Below are positions 47,772-59,268 of a DNA stretch of 64,000 bases, one piece after another. Position 1 is the stretch's first letter; the number at the start of each line of letters is the position of its first letter. Position numbers and translations under genes: made by a program. The stretch covers positions 380,269,179-380,333,178 of the forward strand of contig NC_081407.1 of assembly GCF_030272615.1 (NCBI RefSeq), in the 5' to 3' direction. Below the pieces are notes generated by a model. It searched no databases, was not told where the DNA came from, and saw only the letters and a program-made list of their open reading frames with translations. Source of the DNA: Cryptomeria japonica (taxonomy: Eukaryota; Streptophyta; Pinopsida; Cupressales; Cupressaceae).

Positions 47772-49270
47772 TGTTGTGAAATAAACAAGTTTAATACCAA
47801 AGATTGTGAAGATGAATTTGTGTGCGGGAAAAGTGGTATGATGAAACGGAAAATACGAATTCAGGACTAGTCCACACACCAATGGGACTCTTGGTGCAAG
47901 TTATGGAGCTATATGGAATATCTCAACTTCCCAAGGGATGTTCCATTGTTCTCTATCTCACAAGATCCCTCAAGCCAATGCCTTTACTCTCAGATCACTG
48001 AGCAAAGTGACTTAGGGATGACAATCATGAGAATGAGGGATGTTTGATCAATCTACCATGAATGCAATCCTAAATGTGCATGATATTAGCAAACATAAAT
48101 TAAACTAGCATGTATATGATGATAAGATGAAAGGATTAGTAAGAACTATCCTAACAAGATGCACTAACTTAATATGATTATTCATGATAATAGAAATGCT
48201 TCTAAAATGTTTATTAGATTATTTCTATTCAAAGAGAGACTAAATGCTTTTATAAAATGACTAGATATGGATTAGATTCATGAAACTTGGATGATGAGTA
48301 AAATGTCTATAAGTTTGATACTAAAGACTTGGATATCAAATGGAGAAATGAGGGCTCTATTTATAGGAAAAATAGGGCAATGAAGGGTCGGGATTGGATG
48401 ATCTTATCAAGGGCTGGGATTAAAAGTTATCAATCCTTGTTTACAATTTTCACCAATGAAATGGTGACAATTATCAACATACGACTACTTGAGAGGAGAT
48501 GTAAGAAGCATTAAATGCTTGAGAAGACCTCATGGTTACCTTAGGAGGTAAGGGTTAAGGTTAGATTAGGGATATCCAATGGATAAAGCTTTTACCCAAA
48601 GGATAAACTCTTATGCAAGGGTTAAAGAAATAACCAAGGTTAAAGCCATCAATGCTTGATGAGACCCTTGGGTTAGATGAGGGTTGAGTTAGAGAGAAAG
48701 TCTATAATCATGCAAGAGGGTTGAGTTAACCATTAATGGTTTAGAAGACTTTCAAGGTTAACTTTTTGAAGACATAAAGTCTTTAATGGTTTTCAAAGAC
48801 TTTGAGGGTTTGAGAAGTGACTTCCCTTTGTTTAGGGATGTGACAATATTTAGGGGATGGGTTAGGATAAATTGGAAGGGATTAGAAGAATCTAGAAGGG
48901 GGTTTAGAGAGGCAAGTGGGAGATGTAGGAGAATGCAAGTGGATGGAGGGTAATTTTAATTAAAATAAATTGTTTTATTTCAACAAAATAGATGCAAGTG
49001 GGGGATTTAAATAAATTAGATTTATTTATTTGAAGTGAACAATTTAATTAAATGTAAATTTAATTAAAAAGAGTAGAAAGGGGATTTAATTAAACAAAGT
49101 AGTTTTTTTCAATTAAATGATATGAAAGGCCTAGGTGAATTTAATTAAATAAATTGAATAACTTATTTAATCAAATAGATAAATGTGAATGATTTAATTA
49201 AATAGAGGAATGAGGTTAAAATGAATATTAAATATTCACTTAGGAAAGTGGTCATTTTTATGCATCTACA
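47772..49270 (-). repeat. 3' LTR of a Tat-lineage Gypsy element
   Basis: On the - strand it begins TGTAGATGCATAAAAATGAC directly after a polypurine tract, and probably ends TTTCACAACA near 47772, about 1.5 kb. A first third rich in TTTAATTAAAT is followed by the TATA box. A diverged copy lies in the other orientation at 16323-17500. The 5' LTR lies beyond the window, so the left boundary is tentative. Confidence 0.65.
48355..48368 (-). promoter_or_regulatory. TATA box of the Tat-type LTR
   Basis: On the - strand CCTATAAATAGAGCCC, identical in its core to 16950-16963 in the related LTR. Confidence 0.7.
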
Positions 49271-49286
49271 TTTTGCCCCTCTTTGA
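49271..49286 (-). other. Polypurine tract of the Tat-lineage element
   Basis: On the - strand TCAAAGAGGGGCAAAA touches the LTR start TGTAGATGC, fixing the orientation as -. Confidence 0.75.
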
Positions 49287-49844
49287 AGTGACGTGTGCAC
49301 ATGTTAATTCAAAGAAAAAATTGATCGGTGTGATGTCGTGTGTCGAGATGTCGATGTCGTGCCCCAGATTTGATAAATGATATTGATAATGCCCCCTCGG
49401 GAGATGAATCAAAAAAAGTTTGAAAATTTTGTTGAGTTGATAATCATTTTAGATTTGATGGCATTTTTTAATTTTGTCTGTGTCTAATGTGTGTTAATTG
49501 ATTCATCTCCCGATAATGATGTTTGCTAGGGTTAAAAGTGAGAGAACGAGCAAAACACATGCCCCACCTACTAACCCTAATTTACTTTTACCCTATAAAA
49601 AGGTAAATAGTGATTTTATTTGGATCATTTGCACTGTTTGACTTTTGGTGAGAGTGACATTTGGAGAGTGACAAGATGTCGGTTCCCTATGCTTCACATC
49701 GATTCGAGCGCGTTCGTCGATACCAGAAGCTTGCCACATATGGTCCACCTGTAAGTCATCCTTATTTTGTCCTTTTTGCTTTTTGTTTTGTCGATTATGG
49801 TCACGTTTTAAATTTTTTGTGTCAGTTTTTTACGGTTTAACACG

Positions 49845-50165
49845 TCAGGTCTATCGCTTAGCACATACGATAAAATAGTTAGCACGTATGGTTTGTCAAC
49901 TAGGATAGCGTCTAGGAGTCGTTGGGTAGCACATATTAGGTTTAGAGTAGCACATATGATAGAATAACGCATAGGGATAACAAGGTAGAGCATGTGGGGT
50001 ATAGGGTGGAGCATAGGGGTTGCAGTTTAGTGCAGAGGGTAACTTGGGTAGTGCGTAGGGTTAACCTAGCGCATAGGGTAAAGGTTTTAGCGCGTAGCTG
50101 AGTTTAGCTAGCGCATAGGTGGCAATGTAGCACATGGGAGGGTTTTCTTAGCGCATGAGCAGAAA
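49845..50165. repeat. Degenerate short repeats with an AGCGCATAGGG core in the PMD intron
   Basis: Variants of TTAGCACATACG, TAGCACATAT, TAGCGCATAGGG and TAGTGCGTAGGG recur about 15 times at irregular spacing of roughly 15-30 bases, in the inferred intron. Confidence 0.65.
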
Positions 50166-50591
50166 AATAGCTAGAAAGGAGTGGGAAGATGGTGGTGCGG
50201 GGGAAAAATAGATGAAGGAAGATGATTTGTGGGTGGGTAGGTGTTTGCCAAGTTCTTTGGGTGGGTGTTTAGCCAAATTTGTGTCTACTGTGATGATGTG
50301 CAATTCTTGATAGATTGTGAAATTGTACTTGTTGAAGTATCAAGCTAATTGATTGAATGATAATCCCGATTTTCTTTCGATTTGGATCTTTGATTTTTTT
50401 GCCTTGCCATTGAATGTGATGTCTGATATGAGTTCTGATTCATGATTTTTGATATGCTTTCTGATATGGATTTTTGAGTTGTTTGTGTTATGGGTCTTTG
50501 ATGTGCTTTTATGATTTGGGTCTTGATTTTTGATATGGATTTTTTGATATGAATTCTCGATATGGTGCTTATGTTATGGGTCTTGATATGC

Positions 50592-50810
50592 GATATGGAA
50601 CTTGATTTGATATTTCATTGTTTCAAGTTGATTTTGATGTTCTGATTTCGATATGGGATTTGATGTTTGATATGAAACTTGATTTGATATGTCATTGTAT
50701 CAAGTTGATTTTGATGTTCTGATTTCGATATGGGATTTGGAATTCTGATATGGAACTCAATTTGATATTTTGTTGTTTCAAGTTATTTTGATGATTGGAT
50801 ATATCGGATA
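50592..50810. repeat. 77-bp direct repeats in the PMD intron
   Basis: GATATGGAAC (or GATATGAAAC) starts at 50592, 50669 and 50747. Each is followed by TTGATTTGATAT, CATTGTTTCAAGTTG and TTGATGTTCTGATTTCGA with few changes; the third copy is shorter. Confidence 0.8.
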
Positions 50811-52830
50811 GATGTGGGAACTGATATGTGGACATGTTTTGTTGTTACAAGAATGGCTTGGCGTACTTCAGTCGCGAGAGCGATTTCCTAGACCATGGTC
50901 TCTGATTCCCTGGTTGACACAGGCAGATCAGGATATCATTGAGAGGTGTGGGTTATCTTATAGATTTTGATTATGCTCCACTACCTTCTGTACTGGCAGG
51001 TTTTGTAGGTGGCTTCTTGTGTCCCGATCGTAGGTCGAAGGGACTGGCAGTGGGATGGGGATTGGTGCTAGAGGATATGCTGACATAGAGTCGCAGGTTT
51101 GTATGGGGGTCTTGTATGTTGGCCCATCTGTACAGAGATCTGCATCAGGTGGTGTATTTAGGATACAATAGTTTATTAGTTGGGGTCACATTATTACAAG
51201 TGTGAGCTTGGGAGAACATTCCCATAGTGAGGCCACTTGCAAACAGGGATAGGCCAGTTGGTCGGGCTTATGCATATGGGTACACAAGGATAGTTGTCTA
51301 GCATAAGCTAGGCAAGCTAGAGCATTGTAGGAGAGTGTTGGATGACATTGATATGGTCATCTAGAGACTGTATATGGATTACGAGGTGTGGGTAGAGGAT
51401 GGGCTAAAGATGCCCTATGTGTATATGTCATGATACTTGATAGGGCAGATGCCTTTTATCATTGAGAGGTTCTTGCATAGCCGATTACAGTGGCAATATG
51501 GTCGACACCAGGGTGTACCGTAGGGAGCATGTTTATATGCTGGTTGGAGGAAAGATGTGCTAGATGGGGTCTGACTATTGATAGTGCAGCCATTATTGAG
51601 GAGTATATGCATTTGGCCAAATAGATATGGGACTATGGGTTTTGAGTGGGTGGTATATGCGGGGATGATGGAGGAGTTTGTAGCGCTCTTCATGGCCCAT
51701 GTCATAGCACGGATATCTAATCCAACAGAGATGATTCCTGCTTTTGATGATGATGAGGATGAGGAGCCCAAGAGGCTAGGGAGACGGGGAGATGAGGGAG
51801 AGGAGATGGAGGAGGGATATGGGGATGGTGGAGGAGATGATGGGGGAGATGGGAGGGGAGGTGGTCGAGGCAGATGAGGAGATAGAGGAGGGGATGGAGG
51901 AGATAGAGGGAGGATTAGAGGTGGATTAGTCAGGCGGGTAGTTGGTGAGGGAGGGAGGGGAGGTTTGGCAGTTGGAGTTGGTAGAGTTGGTCGGGCAAGC
52001 GAGGTGATAGCAGTTGTGGGTGGGATGGATGAGTTTAGGTGGTCGACTTAGAGAAGGAGATCAAATTTATTACCCCCACCGACGCCTAGGATAGGGATAG
52101 GGATGGGTGGTACCACAACACAGGTACCCATTTAGGTTTAGGTACCCATCCACCAAGAGGACACACAGATTAGGTCCCTATAGATGACAGTGCAACAACT
52201 TCAGGCACAGGTACTAGCTCAGCAGCGTCAGATTATGCAGATTACTGTAGAGTGGGATACGGTGATAGAGCACCTAGGTCAAGCAAAGGCTCGGGCAGAT
52301 AGCTTGGAGAGAGCGGCAGTCGGTGCCCCTATGAGAGACACACTGAGAAAGATGCAGTACGTAGCCAAGGAGGCTAAGTACTATAGGGGTTTATATGAGG
52401 AGGTGGTCCCTAGAGATCATAGAGCTCCTAGCTATGTTGTGGTGGCATCCAGTCGATCCATGTGGACTCATTCGAGGACAGAGAGTAGAGGTATTATAGG
52501 ACCTTCTCAACATGATCCACCCGGAGATCCAGGTGCTGGGATATCTGTTGCAAGACCATCTCAGGAGATAGTCATACCTGAGAGACTTGTCTCTATTGTA
52601 TTTTGATCATTTGTGTTGTATTTTGATAGACATGACATCCCATGTACATTTTGACCATTTTTGAGATATATACGACACCGATTTTCTGATCCATATGTGA
52701 TGTATTTTATGGATGATGATTTATGCATGGATATGATGTTTCTATGATGATGATGCAATGCTCAGATAAATACTTTTGATTTGCTATTTTCTTGATATGA
52801 TTGATGATGATGATGACGTGATATGATTTG

Positions 52831-53174
52831 TGAGATGTATCTTGAAAATGAGATGTATGATAATGATATGTTGTGAGATGTATCTTGAAAATCAGATGTA
52901 TGATAATGATATGTTGTGAGATGTATCTTGAAAATGAGATGTATGATAATGATATGATGTGAGATGTATCTTGAAAATGAGATGTATGATAATGATATGC
53001 TGTGAGATGTATCTTGAAAATGAGATGTATGATAATGATATGCTGTGAGATGTATCTTGAAAATGAGATGTATCATAATGATATGTTGTGAGATGTATCT
53101 TGAAAATGAGATGTATCATAATGATATGTTGTGAGATGTATCTTGAAAATGAGATGTATGATAATGATATGCAA
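52831..53174. repeat. 43-bp minisatellite, eight copies
   Basis: TGAGATGTATCTTGAAAATG begins at 52831, 52874, 52917, 52960, 53003, 53046, 53089 and 53132, an exact 43-base period with only scattered substitutions. It lies between the PMD stop and the integrase end. - strand frames over it (His/Ser/Ile repeats) are artefacts. Confidence 0.95.
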
Positions 53175-54157
53175 CTAATTGTAAAATGATATGCAAATAA
53201 TTGTAAAAGGATATGCAACTAATTGATCATCCTCATTTTGTTGTTTGTCGTTCTTGTATAGTCACATGTTTTTTTGCTTTCTTTGTGTTTATCATCATTG
53301 AGCTATTGGATATGTTGAAAAATTTATCCAAGCATAATGGTATAATTGAACCATAATGACCTGAGAAAAATTTACATGGATTTTGATATTGCAAGATGGC
53401 ACAAGCGTCAAGGTATACTTGAACCAAGATGACCTGAGTGGTGCTTGTGTATAAACAGACAAGAGTAAACCCTTTTGTATGTGAAAAGTGGAACAATGTC
53501 TTCAGTGATATGTTTCAAATCACGTCTCAAGACAAGTATTTGCAAAGTACAAGTGATCGCCTCACAGACAGAAAACCAAAAAAATATCAGACCCCCCTTT
53601 TACTTTCTCTAGCTCGATGCATCGTTGAGAAAATTTAGGGGATCCGATAATTTGAAAAGTTTAAGTGCAAAAAAAATAGTCAAAACTTTATGCAAGATGT
53701 AAACAAATTATACTTCAGAAAATCATCCATTATGTCTCTTTAATCGGATCGATGTTTTGTTTTCTTGGTTGTTGGAGTTTTGGTTTGACAGGATTTTTTT
53801 GGAGTGCTGCGATTCTTGTTTGTTTGAATTCAGATGAATGCTTCCCCTAGTTATAGATACCGATTGATGTGGATATTTATAGTGATTACCAAGCCATGGT
53901 GGGATATAATGAACTGATATGTAGATAAGCAAGGACAGTGACTATGCTAAGTATGTTCGGGATAATGCTGCGTATAAAGTGTTGGGTGATGGCCAGTGGT
54001 TTTGACTTTGTATACAAAAGATATGAGCAATGATAGATAGAGGAGTTGTTCCCTCACAAGTAGTGCTTGTTGCTAGGTTTTCACCATTTGTTTTTATTGC
54101 ACCTTTTTGTTGTTTTGATGTTTTTTTGTTGTTTTTTTTTTTTGTGCATTAAACCAC
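53175..54157. other. Spacer between the minisatellite and integrase
   Basis: No gene recognised. A 24-base T-rich run lies near 54118-54141. GACCTGAG(A/T) and AACCA(A/T)(A/G)ATGA words repeat around 53350-53440. Confidence 0.4.
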
Positions 54158-56722
54158 TCAAGTATGGAATTTCTTCAGATGGATGTTGTTGGTAGTTTCA
54201 CCGAGCACATCTCCTTCTGAAGTTGTCAACTGATAGGCACTTGATCCATAGGCTGATATTATGACATAGGGACCCAACCAATTAGGCTCAAACTTTCCCT
54301 TTTTTTCTCGATCCTGTTGATTTCGGGGATTTTCTTTGAGTACGAGATCACCGACTTTAAAAATCCTAGGGATGACTTTGTGATTATAGCTTTTGCACAT
54401 GCATTGTTGGTATGATTTGAGGTGATTATAGGCATGTTGTCATTTTTCATCTAGAAGCTCTAGTTATTGCAATTTGTTTACCTGATACTCTTCATCTGGA
54501 ATGAGGCCTTTCAAAGATACTCTGAGTGATGGAATCTCAACCTCAAGAGGTAAAATTACTTCTGATCCATACACCAAAGAATATGGTGTAGCTCCTATAG
54601 GTGTCTTGATGCTAGTCCTGTAGGCCCATGGTGCCAGATTGAGTTGTATATGCCAATCCTTTCCTGCATCATTTACTGTCTTCTTTAGGATTTTCAATAT
54701 TGTTTTATTTGATGCCTCTGCTTGACCATTCCCCTGTGGGTAGTAAGGTGTAGAGAAACGATGTTGGATTTTGAATTGTTCACATAGTTCTCGTACATCT
54801 TGGTTTTTGAAGGGACGCCCGTTATCTATGATGATGGAATTGGGAATGTCGTATCTGCAGATCAGATAATTGAGAAAAAAAGAGGCAATTTGTTTTCCAA
54901 TTACTATGGTCAGTGGGACTGCTTCAATCCATTTTGTAAAATATTTTGTTGCAGTGATAATGAACTTGTGTCCATTTGAAGATTAAGGATGGATTTTGTC
55001 TACTAAATCAAGTCCCCACTGACAAAAAGGCCAAGATGTTGTAAATGGATGCAATGTCTATGTTGGTGCATGGATAAGATTGCCATGGATTTGGCACTTA
55101 GGACATTTATTTTCATATTGATAAGAGTCTTTCTCCATTATTGGCCAGTAATATCCCATTCTCAGAAGTTCATATAAAGTAGAGTCATATTCAATACAAT
55201 CAAGGCAACGATGAAGAGTACCATCTAGACCTCGACGGTAAAGAGTATAAAGTTGTGTTTTTGGTTTCGAGATAGGCCAATGGGTAAGGTATTGGTTTTG
55301 AGATACTCATATATTGTTTCGTATAAAGGATAATCTGAACCATTTAAGGCCTAGATAACATGGGATGCAAAATTGTCATAGGCTGGGGAAAATAGTTGCT
55401 CTACCAGAAACTCATAACGACTCTGTTGCTCTAGAATTTTTAGCAGTGAAGCGATAGTAGCCATTGCATCAGCTACTCTGTTGTCTAACCTTGGTATTTT
55501 CTCGAAGGTGATGTGTACAAAATACTATTTGAAGTCATCCACCTTTCTTTTGTATTGTAGCAGCTTATCATCTTTTGTCTGATATTCATTGTTGATCTGA
55601 TTTATGACTAGTTGGGAATCTCAATAGACTTTCAGTTTCATGATTCTCTATCCCACAACCATTTTGATTCCTGTGACCAGTGCCTCATACTCAATAATGT
55701 TATTTGTGCATGGAAACATGAGTCGATATGATCGAGGTATGGTGTGTCCTTCAGGAGTGACGAACAAGATGTTGACGCCTGAGCCATGTTGAGTGTAGGA
55801 ACCATCAAAATATAGGATCCATTACTTGGTGGTAATAGTAAGAACATCCCTGTCTAGATATTCAACCTCCATTGGTTGCTTATCGGGTAGTGGTGCTTCA
55901 GCTAATTGATCTACAATTACTTGTCCCTTGATAGCCTGACGCTCTGTGTAGTGGATATCAAATTCACTGAGAATCATGACCCATTTAGCTAATCTACCTG
56001 TAAGAGTTGCTTTGCTGAGTAAATACTTGAGAGGATCATTTTTTGCTACTAGCTTGATTATGTGAGCTAGCATGTAATGTCATAACTTTTGAGAGGCGAA
56101 TACTATAGCTAAACAAGACTTCTCAATAAATGTGGAATTCAGCTCATATCCATTTAATGTTCTGCTGGTGTAATAGATAGCTCGTTCCTTGCCTTCTTAA
56201 TCTTCTTGTGCTAATATTGCCCCCAATTATATGTTTGTTGTTGATATGTAGAGGATGAGCGGATTTCCTGCTATTGGTGGTACCAAAACTAGTGGGTTCA
56301 TTAGATATTGCTTGATTTGATAAAAATGATTCTGCGCATTTGGCTTCCCATCTGAATGGTATATTCTTATGTAGAAAATAATTGAATGGTAGACTTCTAT
56401 CTACTATTTGGGTGATGAATCACCTGATTGACTGGAGCCATCCTTGTAGAAATCTGATTTGGCTAATGTTCTTGGGAGGTGGCATCTCCATGATGGTTTG
56501 TACCTTTGTTGGATCTACTTCAATTCCTTTTGCTGACACAATGTAGCCTAATAATTTACCTAATGTCACCTCGAAGACACACTTCTTAGGGTTGAGCCTG
56601 ACTTGGAATTTCTCCAATCTTAGAAATATTTTCTCTAATATGCCTAGATGTTCTACTTGGGTAAATGACTTGGCTAGTAAATCGTCTACATAGTCATTCA
56701 TGAAGGTATGCAGCATATCATG
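54158..56722 (-). pseudogene. Tat-lineage Gypsy pol: RT end, RNase H, archaeal-type RNase H, integrase
   Basis: Reading - strand: the second half of RT opens at the insertion and has NDYVDDLLAKS (YVDD motif), LNPKKCVFEV and LGYIVSAKGIEVDP; then RNase H (55850-56260, LAKWVMILSEFDIHYTERQA); then a second, archaeal-type RNase H (about 55540-55833) with WILYFDGSYTQ, NNIIEYEALVTGIK and DSQLVINQINNEYQTK; then integrase with a Zn-binding remnant, the DDE core (DNGRPFKNQD; YYPQGNGQAEASNK) and a C-terminal GPYVI-type region ending at 54158. RT-RH-aRH-INT order is the hallmark of Tat. Many stops show it is dead. The RT N-terminus, gag and 5' LTR lie past the TR-GAG insertion, outside the window. Confidence 0.85.
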
Positions 56723-57077
56723 TGTAAAGCGGAAAATCGAACCCTAGGTGTTCCCCCCCACTCCAAGGAGAGAGGAGGTCACTAGGATTGATGGTTTTCA
56801 CTTAGGAGAGACTTTACATTCAAAAGAGGGGTTGAAACCCACAAGATCCAATCCCACACAATGCAAGATTGGATTCTAAATGAGTTTCAAGGGTTAAGAC
56901 AGCAAGGCTACCCTCTTTTGTAAAGAATGTAGATAGAAGGATTGAGCTAGGAATGCATGTAAAGTGAGAAAGATTCACTTATAAACAGAGATAGGAATAT
57001 AGGATGAAGTTGCAGACCTGGAATTAGCAGTAAAATGTCGAGACGATGCTGTCCTACAAATTTGAGTGAAATTTGAC

Positions 57078-57108
57078 GGGACGATGGTGCTCGGCGTGCA
57101 CACGGTCC
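57078..57108. repeat. GGACC...GGTCC hairpin motif, copy 2 (LTR)
   Basis: GGGACGATGGTGC then TCGGCGTGCACACGGTCC. Matches the motif at 29803 and its LTR twin at 63679. Confidence 0.65.
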
Positions 57109-57704
57109 TCTAAAAAATCCGCGAAACGAAGGGGGATCTGTTCGTCTCTGCACAAGGATTCCAGATCTTCAATTACAGCCGCGTACCTGCAACATACACA
57201 CAGAAAAGAGAGGATGATTGGGGGGTTAGGGATTAGGGGTTTTCCCTTAGGTCAAACCCCAGTCTTGGAATTAACCAAGAAATGAGAATGCTGTAAATGT
57301 AAATGATTGTAATGTAAACAAGTACTGATACCTTGTTGTAAGAATGTTTGTATTCTTACATGCAAAGGTGTAAATGTTGTTATATGTTGTATGTTGTATG
57401 TGATCTCCTCTTCAATGGTTGAATCCTTGTCTTGAATGCAACACTTAGCCTTGAATGGAGACTTAGAATGCTCAATTGCTTGAAGGAATGCTTGAATGCT
57501 TGAATGCTTGAATGTTTGAGTGTTTTAATATTGCTTCCGCGTCTTGCCCACATATGTCCTTCCTCCCTAAAATGGGAGAGGAAATGTAGTTTATATACTT
57601 GCTGATAGACTGATTTTTTTGACCTTAGGCCAACCAGGAAACATTATTTCCCGAATTGCAAACATAAAGACCCGAGGCCAAAAAGAGACTGGGCCCAAAA
57701 TAGG

Positions 57705-57805
57705 GCCAGGGACTAGGGCGCTGGGCACCATGGTCCTGGGGGACCAGGGCACTGGGTGCCCTAGTCCTGAAGGACTAGGGCATTGGGCGCCATGGTCCCA
57801 CCTCC
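57705..57805. repeat. G-rich partly palindromic repeats in the LTR
   Basis: Three units of GGGACTAGGGCGCTGGGC / GGGGACCAGGGCACTGGG / AGGACTAGGGCATTGGGC type, each followed by a CC-rich complement (CCATGGTCCT, GCCCTAGTCCT). The same design as 30580-30668 in a different LTR. Confidence 0.75.
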
Positions 57806-57971
57806 CAGGACAGCAGGGTGCAAGGAGGGATCATGCCAAGGTGTAGAAAAATGCAGTTTTCGATGTCATGAACAAGTTTCGGGGTCTCAATTCAGGTTCA
57901 GTGTTGCGTCGCCATCGTGAAGACCCAAATGCAGTCAAAATTGCAAGTTTCATAATTTTAGGAGGTTACAT

Positions 57972-57986
57972 TTAGCCCCCACTTTA
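57972..57986 (-). other. Polypurine tract of the TR-GAG element
   Basis: On the - strand AAAGTGGGGGCTAAA, directly before the LTR start TGTAACCTCC. Confidence 0.8.
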
Positions 57987-59268
57987 GCGGGAGTATAAGC
58001 GTACGCCCATACTTCCAGTAAAGTACAAGGAAACAACATTGAAAGACTTTCACCACGTCAAGGAGGCAAGACACACCAAGCCCCCAGTGGACTAAGGATC
58101 TTACGACTTTGATTGACAAAGTAAAAGGGAAGATCACGAGGGAGAACCATGACTGTCAGTAGTAAGGTTCCCTCACTATGAGTCATGCAAGAGAAATACC
58201 AAAAATTTTCAAGGCAAAGCTAAGTTCGCCAAGAAATTTTCAAGTATCCTGAAGGGATAGACGGGGTGTATGCCCCCTACATTAAAGTGATCGCACATGC
58301 CTCAATGGGGGTGATTGCTTTAAGGTAGTGATACACATAAGAAATGAGAAGGGAAAGGAGCACGTTATCATAAAGATTTAGCCCCCAAGTGTGAGATAAA
58401 CCCAAGGATAATAGACACAAAACATAAAGCACGAGGTTACTTTGCTTTCCTCGGGGTCAGTATGCTATATGATAATTCATGTATATCATATGTATGTATG
58501 CATAATTGTTCTTCATTCCCCAATCAAGGAAGGTCACCTAGAAGAAGGGAACACATGTGTCTTTTGAGTCAACATGAGAGAGACCAAAAGAGATCTCAAT
58601 GCTTTGCATCCTCCTCAAGTAGACAACACTAAGGACAACAAATAGAAGAATGAGAATAACACATAGAAGAAGTAACAAAAGAGAGGAGGAGAGAGTCTTC
58701 TATGCTAATGAAACTAGTCCAGCACGTCATCCACCCCCCGATCTTGCTGATCAATATTTCGAGAAGGCAGGAAACATGCTAGAGGAGGAACATTCAACAT
58801 AGCAGATGGAGCTATCACAAGATCCAAACAAGGGCTATGTTCATGTTCCAAGCCACGTTGTTCTTGTCTAGGAGCTAGGATAAGTGCTTTAGAAAATTCG
58901 TTAGATAAATGGTTATCAATATCAACAAATTCATATTCACTATCAGAAGCAAGAGAAGTAACATTTTCATCATGAATAACATTTTCATCTATATCATCAT
59001 TTAGATTTATAAAAATAGGATCTTTAACTTGCACAGGATCAAAACCATCATGAATCTTATGTTTAGGAGATTTTGGCTCAATTTTTGGCTGAGGAGAAAA
59101 TGGAAGAATACTAGCTGAAGGTGTTTTTGGAGATTGCAAAGTTTGAGAAGCAGCTGCCTAAGCTCTAAGACGACGCTTTCGTCTAGTCTTAGTAGGAAGT
59201 GGAGAAGATTGAGGAGGAGGAATGTTCTCATCCTTATCACTTGGGTGTTTAGGTTGTGGTCTCTTAGG
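57987..59268. other. Noncoding zone where pol would be expected
   Basis: Between the gag stop and the PPT there is no RT, RNase H or integrase reading on either strand. Mixed-composition text includes GAAGGGATAG and CCCCC-containing pieces; nothing recognisable. Confidence 0.55.

Larger units (their letters stand above)
49676..52606 (+). pseudogene. Antisense plant-mobile-domain (PMD) ORF of the Tat element
   Basis: Opposite in strand to pol. Exon 1 (49676-49750) starts MSVPYASHRFERVRRYQKL and ends at a GTAAGT donor; exon 2 starts near 50852 after TTGTTACAAG and runs to TGA at 52604-52606. Exon 2 shows the PMD (aminotransferase-like, PF10536 type): IPWLTQADQDIIERCGLSY, FVGGFLCPDRRSKGLAVGW, SCMLAHLYRDLHQVVYLGYN, AWENIPIVRPL and YLIGQMPFIIERFLHSRLQW. 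Then come a Gly/Arg/Asp-rich stretch (51740-51960) and a C-terminal coiled coil (QQLQAQVLAQQRQIMQITVE). Two compensating frame changes (about 50880-50940) and several stops are present. Antisense accessory ORFs between pol and the 3' LTR are known in Tat elements; PMD proteins otherwise act in silencing and development. Confidence 0.75.
47772..56722 (-). mobile_element. Tat-lineage Ty3/Gypsy element, 3' portion
   Basis: 3' LTR, PPT, antisense PMD ORF, minisatellite, spacer and pol in one continuous stretch. It is interrupted at 56722 by the TR-GAG element; the remaining RT, protease, gag and 5' LTR should follow that insertion beyond 64000. Confidence 0.75.
56723..57971 (-). repeat. 3' LTR of the TR-GAG element
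   Basis: 1249 bp with TG/CA termini (TGTAAAGC... GGTTACA on the + strand). It borders a PPT at 57972. Its first 690 bases repeat at 63311-64000. Confidence 0.88.

Noticed and set aside
52831-53174. Regular 43-bp array resembling a CRISPR
   Set aside because: Units are contiguous with no unique spacers; it is a minisatellite in plant DNA.
52762-53218. - strand ORFs with repeated SYISFSRYIS text
   Set aside because: Translation of the 43-bp minisatellite, which has no stop in those frames.
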